Below are positions 53,958 to 64,000 of a stretch of DNA of 64,000 bases, piece by piece. How positions within the stretch are numbered: position 1 is the stretch's first letter; each line of letters opens with the position of its first letter. Below the pieces are notes generated by a model. That model searched no databases. It was not told the DNA's origin and was given only the letters and a program-made list of their open reading frames with translations. This DNA is from Puccinia triticina (taxonomy: Eukaryota > Basidiomycota > Pucciniomycetes > Pucciniales > Pucciniaceae), in the NCBI RefSeq assembly GCF_026914185.1, contig NC_070571.1, forward strand, positions 1,302,001 through 1,366,000. The letters are read 5' to 3'. The position numbers and the translations under genes are program-made.

Positions 53958-55480
53958 TCAGTAATCCTCCCCCTCCGTTACTTGCTCTATTAGCTCGCCT
54001 AGATCGTGAGGGACTTCAACCCGTAGCTGGTAGCGGGCCCAATGGTTCTGTCTAATCCCCCTGGATAGTTTGTCTGCACGATTCTTGGCCAAAGTGACGC
54101 GCTTTGCGATGAGATTTATTTGATGCTCAATCAGCCTTGCTTGGATCTTTCTCCACTCGGCATTGACAAACCGATCTTTCAACTTCCACTTGGTGACAAT
54201 GCTCTCCGTTGTGGTGTTATCCGTCCAGACAATGAATGTCTTCCCCCCCCTCGCCCCAAGCTTTATCAGCATCAGTAGTCCTAACCGCACTGCGATGGTC
54301 TCCAATCTTGAGATTCTTTCCTCTTGTTTTTTCTCCTTGTCAATGTTCTTGTCTAGTTCCGCCATCAATTGCAGGAGGAATTGAGCCCATCTTTTGCCAA
54401 TGATCACTCCTATTCCAAATCCAGTTGATGCATCACCGACCCATCCTACTTCTGTCGGTTCCTGCCTTGCAATCAATCTTGATGGTTTGAAATTGGATAG
54501 TGTTGTTAGCCACATGTGCAAATGTTCCTCGGCATCTGGGGGTATTGGGCGGGCTGTTTCTCGATGCACCCAATCCTTTAGCCATCTATAAAGTCCGCAC
54601 AAGTAGCACCTTAGCTGTGGTAAGATGTATGCAATGTGATTCAACCTGCCCGCTATTACTTCTACTTTGTTGTACGTGAAGACTGCACCTATTTTGAGGA
54701 AGTTTTGGATTTGGATGATCCTTTTATGCAGTTTTGCCTCCGGAAGCCGTACGGTCTTGTTGGTGCCGTTCCAAATGAATCCCACATACTTATGTTCTTC
54801 CAAAAAGGGTGAGTATTTTTCTTTGTTTGTCTTTACCCCCAACTTGTCTGATCTCTTTACTATGTTGGCCATTAGGGCCTCTGAATCCGGTTTTTTGACA
54901 AATAGATTGTCATTGAACCATTGAATAATATTCAGGACATCAAATTTGGACAGCATCAGTTCTTCCCATGTGTCTGCCGGTTGGCCAAAGGACCCGCAGC
55001 CCGCTACCCCGCCAAAAGTAAATCCATTGCCATTGATTACAGCCCCCAGAGGATTTGTCCTGAAGAAGCTGAACCATTCCCGTACCTGTTCATATGTGAA
55101 CGGCCCAAACATCCTGCCAGCTTCTAGCTCCTTGCGGATGGATTCCTCAATCTTGGTTTTGCTAATAGTGCTGAGGTGTGATTTGGGGGTGTGAAGTAAG
55201 GTGTCTTGTCTGATAACCGGTGTTCTTGGATCCCTTGGTCCAAACTGTCCTGGAACCCATCTAACACATCTTGGAATCTTGGAAGGAGGTCTGCGCGCCA
55301 TAGCGCCGCTTCCCATGCATCAATATTCATCTCGCAGGAGATGCCTGTTGGCAATCTGGCTTCACTAGGTTGATGGCATTGTTCTGCCGTTTGCTGGTGA
55401 CCTAAACGTGTAACTTGTCCGTTCCGTACACCCCCTGTCCTGTAGCTGTTACTCTCATGACTCTCCTCACTGCACACAAA
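53958..55480 (-). pseudogene. DIRS-type retrotransposon reverse transcriptase / RNase H
   Basis: The 452-codon frame 55316-53958 contains RT pieces RKELEAGRMFGPFTYEQV, FRTNPLGAVI, FGGVAGCGSFGQPADTW and QWFNDNLFVKK, then RNase H with VGWVGDASTGFGIGV, ISRLETIAVRLGLL, FIVWTDNTTTESIV and NRADKLSRG. This layout is that of DIRS/Ngaro-like elements, which use a tyrosine recombinase rather than an integrase. Between GAVI and GFTFGG the central RT motifs (normally around 50-60 residues with the first catalytic Asp) are missing, and the DD motif is ND (FNDNLF). The N-terminal part (55480-55150, ...YFTPPNHTSALLAK) is in a shifted frame. The enzyme is dead. Confidence 0.8.
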
Positions 55481-55629
55481 TTATACCCAATTGGGTGCCG
55501 GTAAGTTAGATTGTATCCATTTATCTTGTGAATATAGATGGAAAACAAGCAATGACAAGACAGCTGCAACGGCTCTGGTGTCGGGCCTGCAAAGAAACAG
55601 ACTGTTTGGATTAAAACAAGGAAAAACCG

Positions 55630-56136
55630 CTAACTAATAACCCTTCCCTTTCCCAAAACCACCTCCTCCACCACCACTGTTTCCCTCGCCGCTGTTTCCC
55701 GAGCCTCCCCCGTCGCGGTCGTAGCTTGGCCCCCACTTGCTTCCCTTGAAGCCGCCGTCCTTGCTGCCAGTTCCCTTCTGGTTGCTAGGGCCTCGCGGGG
55801 TTTCCGGTCCGGGTTTCTTGGTGGGGTTGATTGCCTTACCCGGTTGTTGTAGGTGGAGAGGTGTCCTGTTCACCTGCTCATCCAAGTTATCGGCTCCAAC
55901 CGACCTTTTCGGTCTCCTTGCCAGTACGCCCCGAGCCCGTAGGTCCCATCAGCCTCGATTCCCAACTCGATTGGCATCCCCAGATCGGCATCCGAGATCA
56001 GCGGCACCTCCCTCTCCTTCTCAATGTTCCGCAGGAATCGGTAGTCAGTATACCGGACTGAGTCTGTGGAGATGTGCAGAAGCTTGGCTGGGAACGGCGG
56101 CGGAGGAAAAGGGTTTTGGTACCGGTGTCGGATCAA
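55630..56136 (-). pseudogene. DIRS-type gag-like protein, C-terminal part
   Basis: Minus-strand frames read YRFLRNIEKEREVPLISDAD and GAYWQGDRKGRLEPIT (56136-55900), then shift to a basic tail NPTKKPGPETPRGPSNQKGT followed by a Gly-rich run ending GGGGGGFGKGKGY at 55634. Nucleic-acid-binding Gly/Arg-rich tails are usual at the end of DIRS-type gag. It lies just upstream of the RT gene in the same orientation. Confidence 0.55.
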
Positions 56137-56920
56137 TAGCGGGCAGGCTGCCCTGTGATTGCCAAAAAAAGAAGGTTAAGAAGCTCTCACAGGCGCGAAT
56201 CTGGAGAGATAAGCATCAACTTGACATACGTTTTCTTAGACATCTGGCTCCTTCCGGTGGGTTTTTCGGTGCTGGAGGGGTATCCGGACTGGCTGACTCG
56301 ATTTATATATTTATGTAAACATGTAAAACACCCGAACTGGGAGCCCCGAAGGCTCCCCGCGTCCAGCGCGCCGTAGCGAGGGGCTTGCTTCCCGCAGCAG
56401 AGGGTCATGTTGTACTTCGGCACCAGGGGGGTTCACATTTGAGATAATGTTTTCACTTACGAGTCCCTCCAGCCGGACTTCCCGTGAACTTTGAATAAAT
56501 CTGGAGTATCGGATTTCGCAGGGAAATCTGAAATATGGAGCTCTGGATCACTTTGGGGAGCTTCAGGGAGTCAGGACCTAGATTTCCATGTGAAATCTGA
56601 AATCTGTCAGCTCAGATCTGACTTTCCAGATTGACAGGAAGTCCTCCAATTGGTCAATGATTCGCAAATTTCCACTGATTTGGCTGACAAATCCCAAAAG
56701 AGGGTCCCAGTGGACATTGAAAGCTGGCTGTCTGCACAACATCAAAAAAATTTTGGGAGTTGTTTTTACAAGCCTGTATATGTATTGTCACAAGACCTGA
56801 TCCATCTGAAACTTATTTCCCTCCCTTGATCCCCCACACTGCAGCTAAAAGCATTTTGAAAAGACCAAGATACTCCTTTTTTACTTTGTCTGAATTTGGT
56901 TTTTGAAAGCGTATTATACG
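56137..56920. other. No recognisable gene
   Basis: A GC-rich block at 56326-56420 (CCGAACTGGGAGCCCCGAAG) may be a terminal part of the DIRS-type element. The rest is unremarkable. Confidence 0.35.
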
Positions 56921-57300
56921 GGGGGGTTGAATTTTACAACCCTTTTTTTGCAAGGCTTATGCCTTGTAAAGCTGATCCCTTGTAAAATTACATTCCATTG
57001 CGGGTTTATTGTACTTTTACAAGGGTTCTTCAAATTTTGCCTACTTTGTAAAACAACCATTGTAAAACATACCTTGTAAATTTTTGGCTTGTGGGACTGA
57101 AATATAATTTCACAAGTGATTTTCTCACGAGGATTTGCCTTGCAAAAAAAAACCCATGCAAAAAGGTACGTGAGGCACAATAATCTCAAATTTCTGAGGT
57201 TTAATTTACATGGGATCCTTTTTTGCATTCACAAGGGTTGTAAAATTCACATCTGGTGGACAAAAATGAGAATTTTACGAGGCAAACAACTATTTACACA
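56921..57300. repeat. CTTGTAAAA-rich repeat element, copy 1
   Basis: The motif TTTTACAAGG / CCTTGTAAAA recurs in both orientations through this segment, which starts at GGGGGGGTTGAATTTTACAA. A relative lies at 60484-60870. The pattern resembles subterminal repeats of a non-autonomous DNA transposon. Ends are not fixed. Confidence 0.45.
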
Positions 57301-58235
57301 GGATACTTGCCACCCCCAAAAAGACAAAAAAAAAGAAAGTTTAGATGGCCTGCCTCATGAAAAACAGTGTGTCTTGAGACTCACCACACATATTCAGCAT
57401 TGGGAACCCTGGGAAACCTTGTGGGTGCTTGATTGAGTGGCCAAGCATTTGGGCTCAATGGTCTTCTGTGTTGGGTCGCTGGTTTCCTTGACTTTGTTCG
57501 TCTTTTGCTCTTTGATTTTTGGCTTGATAGTCCTCTTGCTTGCGTGCTTGCTTTCCTTTGCTTGGACATTTCTTCTCTTCAATGTTTGAATATGTGATTG
57601 TCAGTTGCGGATTGTTAGTCTTGTGATGCTCGCTGGTTTCAAGAGCAGGGAAAGTACAAGCAAACTTATTTCTCATACCATTGCAGCAAGTCAGAGGCCT
57701 TTTTATGTTGGAGGAGAACAATAGGATGTTCGGCAGGTCGCTAGTGAGAGAGATACAAAAGAGAAGTGATGAGTCCCATCTAATGGGACTCTTGCGATAC
57801 AAGAAGACCGAGTCTGAAGAGAAATCTAACGGGCAAGCTTCTGCAAGGCAGGTCGTAGTAGGTTCTACAAGAGGGCCGCTCTCAGCCTATATATATATAG
57901 GCTGAGAGCGGTGGTTAAGAGAATGAAATATGTACAAGGCGAAGAGCAGCACCCAAACAGGAGAGGACCAAGAGCGGTCAACAGACAAGGAACAGACAAG
58001 GAACAGGTGGCAGGAGCCATTTAGCCAGAAAGGAGATCCGAGGCGGCTTCCATAGCCGGGAGATGGGAGTCTTTGCAGTCTTCAAGACTTTCATTTTGAT
58101 CCTCAACTCGCCCAATGTATCCAAGTCTCCTCGCTTACAAACGGGGGTCATCTCTGATCATGAACCGCTGTCCCAACACTTTGCTCAACTGACAATGAGA
58201 ACATAGAACATCCGCTGGATGTTCTCATCATCAGT
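57301..58235. other. No recognisable gene; perfect 36-bp palindrome
   Basis: The palindrome 57876-57911 (CCGCTCTCAGCCTATATATA and complement) is annotated separately. No coding region is supported. Confidence 0.4.
57876..57911. repeat. Perfect 36-bp palindrome
   Basis: CCGCTCTCAGCC, then a 12-bp TA run, then the exact complement. It can form a cruciform or, if transcribed, a tight hairpin. Confidence 0.9.
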
Positions 58236-58244
58236 TGATTATCT

Positions 58245-59925
58245 CCAAAAAAAATACACACATTTTTCCTTTCTTTTGAGTATGTCACTGAGATACTCGA
58301 AACACGCAGTGGCCTGTACAAGGAGATTCAAGAATTCAAGGAAGATGCCGAGAAGGTTGCAGTGAAGATTGCTGATGATAGGCTTTGTGAACGAATCAAG
58401 AAGTTTGTTGAAGCGCCTCGAGAGATCCAGGAACTTTGCGAAGAGGATGCCAGTCAGTAGCCAATCTTCCGCGCGCTGATCATCTTGCTTGTACTCACTT
58501 CTCCCATCTTTGCTGTCCTTAGAAAGTGAAAATGTCAATCTGATGGCGGTCATCTTGAGATCCCCCGAGGGCCCTAAGCTCGACAAGGCAGCCTACCAAC
58601 GTATCCAACAAGCCTCTCAAGCCTATGAACAATACAAGACCTACCGTGACAGACTGGATGACCCAGCGTTGGATGAAGGTCCTGATAATGATTGTCAGGC
58701 GCGGTGATGCCAAGAGTAAGTGAACTCTTCTAGCTACACCGGTGACTGCGCCGCAGTGCGGTGGTAAGCGCGATAAAAGTGCGGTAGAAAGGTAAAAAAA
58801 AATAACTTAAAGTTATTTTTAGGAGAAAAAACCCAAAAGGGTTGTAACGGAGGGGCCAGGAGCGCCTGGGGTATTTAAGTGCCCTCCGGTGATCTTACAG
58901 GGCCCGCGCAATAGATGCGCAGGGGTGGTTAGGAGACCTGTGACTTCTGGGGCCCGACTAAGGGTGTTTTTCAAATGAATAATCGTTCCCAGGCTAGGGG
59001 ATAGAGATCCCGATAAAGAAATGAAAACGGCGGACTTACTCGTGAAGAGGGTCCGCAGAAAAGGACGGCAAACGACTCAACAAACCGAGATCGTGACAAT
59101 ACAGGCGAGCGACCGGTCGGATAGACGGGGCGGGGCTGGTACGGCGACGAGGTGGTTGGTATGAATCTGGGGAGGCCCCTTCTCGCTCAGAAGCCTCCCT
59201 TTATATATCCTTGCGGCGACCGGTAGGGTCGCTGGTCTATTTTCAAATTCATCGCGGCTTCTCAGCCGCGGGAAGAACTAGTTAGAACAGGAGTAGTAGA
59301 GCGTTCTATTGCTCGCATAGCTCCTGTTCTCTTTACTCAACAGCAGGTGTTACTCTTCCTCGGTCCGAGGAAGAGTTCCACTCTTGATGACGCTTTCTTG
59401 GTAGTTCATCTTCGGCCGGGGGGGACGCAGCAGTTTACTGCTTCGCTACTCTCCTCCGGCCGTTTCCTGTAGGATGTTCTACGGGTTTTTTGTTAGTTCA
59501 ACAATAGCAAACCTGTTCTCTTGGCCTGAGAACAGGTTGTTGGATCATGGCTACTATTCTTTCTCTGGCCGATACCTGCGGCCGGAGTTTGTACGCTCTC
59601 TCCTTGATTCTATCAATCGATCAAGGGGAGGCTTTTTTGCATATTCATATTCTTATTTGCGGCGCTCTGCGCCGCACTCAATGCTCCGAAAGTCGTAGTC
59701 GCTGAAGCTGTGTGGGTTTCGTGACTACTTGGCGCTCTGCGCCGCTAATAGTATGCATAGCATGTAGAGTAGTTAGCTGGGATCTAACGTAGTCTAGTAG
59801 CCCGGCTGACAATGATGATGCCTGGCTGTTTGAAGATCTGAATGTCTACATGAAGCTGCTCAGAAGGTGTAGAGATAAAGAACAGCTGGTTGAGCTGATC
59901 TTTGAGGTCAGTCTCCTCTAATTTG
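58245..59925 (+). pseudogene. Unidentified host gene split by a hairpin-rich insertion
   Basis: Coding-like pieces: YVTEILETRSGLYKEIQEFK through VEAPREIQELCEEDASQ (about 58268-58458), an intron-like gap, then ENVNLMAVILRSPEGPKLDK and QASQAYEQYKTYRDRLDDPA to about 58700, ending GPDND. After the hairpin-rich segment the frame resumes as DNDDAWLFEDLNVYMKLLRR (about 59806-59910). The repeated DND-coding sequence at both borders (GATAATGATTG, GACAATGATGATG) suggests an insertion with a short duplication. The protein is helical and charged with good coding composition. I do not recognise the family. A 37-bp tandem duplication follows at 59892-59960. Confidence 0.45.
58740..59800. mobile_element. 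Hairpin-rich insertion (LTR-like?)
   Basis: At least eight short perfect hairpins occur in about 1 kb: AAATAACTT/AAGTTATTT, AACCC/GGGTT, GCGGCT/AGCCGC, CCTCGG/CCGAGG, GGCCGG/CCGGCC, CCTGTTCTC/GAGAACAGG, and CGGCGC/GCGCCG twice. A TATA-like CCCTTTATATATCC sits near 59210. TGTAACGGAGG at about 58842 would be a plausible LTR start. I cannot assign a class. Confidence 0.4.
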
Positions 59926-59929
59926 GTCG

Positions 59930-60480
59930 AGCTGATCTTTGAGGTCAGTCTCCTCTAATTGGCCTCCTCGGCTGCTCCGACCTGTCAGCGGTTTTTGTGC
60001 GGTGACGAGTGAGGGTTTGGCGAGCTCGGGGGTAGAAGGAGTGGCCTCGGGATGGTCCAGCCACACCAGTGTTTGTCCGCCGGCCTACACAAATACATAG
60101 CCAAGAAAAAATCAGAACACAACAACAAGGTATCAGGCCCAATATCAGAGGGGGCGTAGGTACCTGGAGCCAAGAGACTGACCTCGGTCACCTGACACTG
60201 TCAACGTAGACTTGGACCTGTTTGAGAGCAGTGGTTTCGGAGGTGGACGAGTCTCTTTGTTTCCGGTAGCGGCAAAGAAATTTTTTAGCCATTGATTGGC
60301 TCGTTATTGGGGTGTATGGGAGAGGGATGGGATAAATCCTCAAGGTCATGGCTTCTGGCTGACGTGTTCAATGTAATCTCACCAGCTCACAGAGATCGGC
60401 TAAAGCAGAATGTGCTGAGAGAAAATTAGCAGATGGAGGGAACGGTGAGGGGGGCGGGACTCCAAACAACAAACTTACAA
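59930..60480 (-). other. Possible gene fragment, unidentified
   Basis: The minus strand reads GGQTLVWLDHPEATPSTPEL and onward (about 60090-59985), preceded by TEVSLLAPGTYAPSDIGPDT (60191 down) with an AG acceptor between them. Composition is coding-like but no family is recognised and there is no start. Confidence 0.25.
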
Positions 60481-60483
60481 ATA

Positions 60484-60870
60484 GGGGGGCCTACAGAACC
60501 GAGGCGTTGAGGCATGTAAAATTGTTGTTTGACCTTGCGGTGATGAATTTTTCCAGTGGAATCAAACAAGCCTTGTATTCTGTACCGCGTAAAAATACAG
60601 TTTCAAGTTCAAATATTGAAAATACATAGGTGTTATTACAAAGTTTGTAAAACATACTTTGTAATAATATGCAATACCCCTGTACACAGTATTTTTCCAC
60701 CGCATGTTTCACAATGAATTATTTACATGGGCTAAGAAAAGTCCGAATCCCTTGGAAAAATATGTTTTGTCCTGTGCATGTAATAAAATTACAAAGGACC
60801 ACTTTTACAAGGGTTATGCCTTGTAAAATAAGTCTTGTAAAACTCACGCACCCGGTATTTATGGTGTTCA
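60484..60870. repeat. CTTGTAAAA-rich repeat element, copy 2
   Basis: It begins at AGGGGGGCCTACAG and ends near CCTTGTAAAATAAGTCTTGT, with the same TTGTAAAA/TTTTACAA motif as 56921-57300. No coding capacity. Confidence 0.45.
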
Positions 60871-61065
60871 AAGTTGGTTTGCATAATTTTATCTAAGTTT
60901 ATTAAAACCACAGATTCACCAAAAAAAAAATTCAAGGGTTTCCCCTGTAGATTAACAAAATAAACAGAAATACAATAATTCCACAGCCAGGTTAATAATA
61001 CAATGGACAGATCCTAAATAAAGTAATAGATATATACTAATGTACAAGATAAGCAGCAGGTTTAA

Positions 61066-61135
61066 CGAACTCCCAACCTGTGACATGCCACAGGTGAAAA
61101 GAGACCGGCGTTAACCCGCTCAGCCTGGCGCAAGT
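61066..61135 (-). repeat. tRNA-like sequence, weak
   Basis: The minus strand has an A-box AGGCTGAGCGGGTTAACGCC, an ACCTGTG/CACAGGT hairpin like a long variable arm, and a truncated B-box GGGAGTTCG. The acceptor stem does not close. It may be a degraded tRNA or the head of a tRNA-derived element. Confidence 0.35.
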
Positions 61136-61139
61136 GCGT

Positions 61140-62255
61140 GGGGCAAAAGTCGGGTCTGTGAGGACTCCAACCCGCGCAAGTGCAACGGGGGGAGCCCAGA
61201 GAAAACACCCAACGAGACATCAGCTACTCTTATAAACCCTTCAGGTAATTCTCCTTGGCCAATGCCTCATCCTACCCACCGCCACACCCCCTTCCGATGT
61301 TTCATACGCTCCGCAAGTGGCGCGACCTTTCCATGACAACACACGACGAGCCATCACTTTGCCAAGCCAGACGCGCTCATACACCACAACAATACAGGCA
61401 ACGCGTTTTCCCACGACCAGGCATGTCCCTCCCATCCGATCATGTAGTAACCCTGACCCAGGATTTTCATTCATCAAACACGCCAAACCCTGTACATCCA
61501 CATCCATCAATCCAAACTCATAGCGGCCTCACAACGAGGCGTAATGTAAAATGACCAAATATTTGGCTTAGAGTTTCTGTTCTACACCGCTCACTTCAAT
61601 CCGCAAAGCTACAGAATACGTACCACCACCCTCTCCTGGAATCTTCATACCGTCGGCTTTGTTCAACCAACTTGCAGACCAAAATAATAGCAGTTTCCGA
61701 CCAACTATATCCCCAAACACCACATTGCCCTGACATCTCTCAAGCGACCGGGCCAGTTGGCGGCTCAACACTAGGATTACTCGTTGGACCGCAGCAACAA
61801 CAACCCTCAGATGTTGCAGTACTCAGTCTGTACAGTAACAAATACCCAGCCCAGGCAAAACTCAACCGACCAGGGCTGCTAAGCGTCAATAAACCAATCA
61901 AGCTCGACCGCATAAGTGATCGATACGCCTGAAATCATTAACAATAGCTTCCCATCACTAATATAAATACCTCGAGATTTTCCCCACCGAGTCTCCCATC
62001 CCCACCATCCCATTTCACTCATCACCAAGCACCCTTCAAATTCACTCTATCGCAACATTTTTCTTGCACTTTAACTCACACAATCACAGCCCCCCTTTCA
62101 TCAACCGCTTTGATCTTGACGATCAGCTCCCTGATTTTACTCACCCCGACTTCACCTCCTGACCACTCAAACCCTGGCCGGCATTCGAGCACCAAACCAC
62201 CCGGTTCATTTGGTCAGCTTGTTCAAACCTTTGAATCATGTAAGCTCTATGTTCT
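61140..62255. other. No recognisable gene; upstream region of the 62256 gene
   Basis: The last 200 bp are pyrimidine-rich (CCCCACCATCCCATTTCAC), as often seen upstream of fungal genes. A GTAAGC at 62238 leaves open a 5'-UTR intron ending at ACCCAG 62293. No coding region is supported. Confidence 0.4.
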
Positions 62256-63397
62256 ATGGACTGTCGTTTACACACCATTGACACAAATACCCAGTCCGTC
62301 CCTGAAGCCGTACGCGCCAACCAGTACGGAAACGTTAATACCAAAAGCTTTTTTTCATGTTCCGGAGTTGATAACTCGAACCCTCAAGACTTTGAAGTAA
62401 ATTTGACGACCAATACCGCTCTCACTAACGTCCTTGAGCCCGCTACAATTTATCAGCTCGCCGGTAAACTGATTGCTCCAAATGATGGAACCACACCCAC
62501 GGTTACTTACAACCAAGCTTCTACAACCCGGATTTGCTCCACCTCGGACTGTAGCGTTGACATGACAAACAAAGCGAACATCGTTGGACTTGGTATGGTC
62601 ACACACCGTAGTGAAGTGGCATCCAATAACCCTGACCAACCGACACATCTGGAAGTCACCGTCTTACATCACGACTGGTCTTCAAAGGTAAGCAGCCTAC
62701 AACATTTCCGCACCCACGATTCTAACTTCGACTTTGCACTACCGCAGGAGAGATGTCACAAATCCTTTTCGGTCAAGTACATAATACCAACTTCTAAGAA
62801 CTATATCAAGACGCATGTGCTGTATGTCGTCGGACGGGAGGTGGAGATCAGTGGCTCTTTGGTCGGGTTTGAAATGGAAACACATATGGCCGTAGTTCAG
62901 GTATGATAGCCCTACCCTATTTCAGCTTGCACCACACTTTTTAAAAGTAGTTGTCCCACAGGTCATTGACGTCAGCGTCACAAGCGGTCATCACATCGGA
63001 AAACAAAATCCCGTTGCTTCCACCAGCATCGTCAAATCGGCAGGAGACGGGCGTACCATGTAAGCCCTCCTCCTAACCTCGCCAATCCCGACACCGACCG
63101 TTCCTTTTCAGTGTGAAATTTTCCCCAAACAAAACTTCAGGAAGCCCAGCCAATCCCAAGATTCCGAAGGTCAAGGAAAACTTCTCCTAGCCTTCCCCAT
63201 CATCCAGCAAAGCGAATGGGAAGCGCAAGGCCAATGAGCCAAAGCTCCAAGAAACAGACGAAGAGACTGACTCCGAAAGCGATCAAAGTCAATCAGACCA
63301 GTCGCCTGACGAAGCGCCCCCACCCGCCAAGAAGGGTCAAGGTCGCCCTAGGAAAGCGATCATCAAAGATGCCGCACGCAGACTCAAAGACATGTGA
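62256..63397 (+). CDS. OB-fold-like protein with AT-hook-like tail, four exons, in-frame TAG
   Basis: Exons 62256-62687, 62748-62900, 62962-63059 and 63112-63397 join by GT-AG and phase. I chose ATG 62256 (MDCRLHTIDTNTQSVPEAVR) because the frame is conserved-looking from there. The middle (VGREVEISGSLVGFEMETHM then VIDVSVTSGHHIG) has the beta-strand spacing of an OB fold, a nucleic-acid-binding barrel. The tail is acidic (DEETDSESDQSQSDQSPDEA) and ends GQGRPRKAIIKDAARRLKDM, with GRPRK resembling an AT hook. A TAG at 63188-63190 (ENFS-stop-PSPSSSK) would remove the tail. The CAG form would restore it, so this is a recent truncation, a polymorphism or a pseudogene. Nuclear, DNA-related function is inferred. 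Confidence 0.6.
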
Positions 63398-64000
63398 TCC
63401 TGAGCTGTTAACCCCACTCCACCTGTCAATAAATTTTCACCCAACATTGAAAGTTCCTACAGAAGATGCTCAATCCGCCAGGCGCGGGTCGACTTACTTT
63501 GGAAAAGAGGTGCTAACAACTCCTCGACCCCCAAGCTCCTATTCTTCCGCTCTTCTTACAAGATCATCTCCATTTCCATTTTTCACCCCGCGCCGCAAGA
63601 CTTATTGTGTGATCATTCGCTTACATGGAACCGTTTCCCTTGTGTTATATTTGTAAATATTTGTAAATAACTTGTGATCAACACTCATGTAAGCAGGCCC
63701 AGCAACTGTTATTTTACTGTTTGCTTTCCGCGCTTTGTTGCAAATTGTGTTCAAATTCAATCACCCACTTCGCTGAGCACGATCACCCAACTAAAGAAAT
63801 TGTTATGCCAGCTATCTTAGTTCGCCGACCATCACAAGGCAAATGACACGTTGAGTTCGACCACGACGCCCAACAATTGTGCCGTAAATAATGCTGTTGC
63901 ATGGTGGAATCAGTTTCCACTTACTCACTTCATCAATACTTTATGTACGTTAAAGTTGTAACTCAGTGACAGACAAACTTTGGCCTGAATTATAGCTAAA
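63398..64000. other. No recognisable gene
   Basis: 3' flank of the preceding gene; no further feature seen to the window end. Confidence 0.4.

Noticed and set aside
58245..58707. RasGAP or mitochondrial release factor identity for the split gene
   Set aside because: Only loose resemblance of helical charged segments; no diagnostic motif, so left unidentified.

Overview
This window looks like a transposon-packed stretch of a basidiomycete nuclear genome, most probably a rust fungus (Pucciniales). The evidence is short GT-AG introns of about 50-90 bp, Ty1/copia, Ty3/gypsy, DIRS-type, Helitron and hAT elements nested in each other, and no compact operon-like gene order. The species call is an inference. 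There is no rRNA operon, CRISPR array or prokaryotic gene.

Layout. 1-9.8 kb: gene debris (a mitochondrial-carrier fragment, a G-protein beta C-terminus) among inverted-repeat elements, including an 888-bp hAT-type foldback with a perfect 8-bp target duplication. 9.8-11.8 kb: a hAT-type non-autonomous element that carries a palindromic minisatellite and was later hit by a gypsy LTR. 12.2-13.5 kb: a Helitron helicase remnant and a tRNA-like sequence. 13.66-20.5 kb: a complete copia element with 122-bp LTRs, 5-bp target duplication, half-tRNA primer site and polypurine tract, but a broken gag. 20.5-24.9 kb: foldback minisatellite, a 29-C run and a GST exon. 24.92-35.46 kb: a complete gypsy element with ~814-bp LTRs, gag and pol joined by a -1 slippery site, and two hAT-type insertions in its 3' LTR. 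37.5-42 kb: a mitochondrial-ribosomal-protein-like gene fragment and an intact-looking multi-exon gene for a secreted or membrane protein. 43.9-48.7 kb: an autonomous-type hAT transposon inserted into a second minisatellite-bearing hAT-type element. 48.8-53.4 kb: a second, inverted copy of the carrier fragment split by a 637-bp TRIM whose LTRs contain a tRNA-like sequence, then two LTR-like repeats around a ChAPs pseudogene. 53.9-56.1 kb: a DIRS-type reverse transcriptase and gag. 58.2-60 kb: an unidentified gene split by a hairpin-rich insertion. 62.3-63.4 kb: a four-exon gene with an OB-fold-like core and an AT-hook-like tail.

How it fits together. Most coding capacity belongs to mobile elements, and the host genes present are mainly duplicated, intron-retaining fragments. 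Six in-frame TGA codons in four unrelated reading frames sit where arginine is expected, which fits CGA-to-TGA (CpG) mutation. The most unusual signals are the tRNA-carrying TRIM, the related palindromic minisatellites inside three different hAT-type elements, a 50-nt copy of mature tRNA-Tyr at the gypsy primer site, and four copies of an intron-like module spread through the gypsy element.
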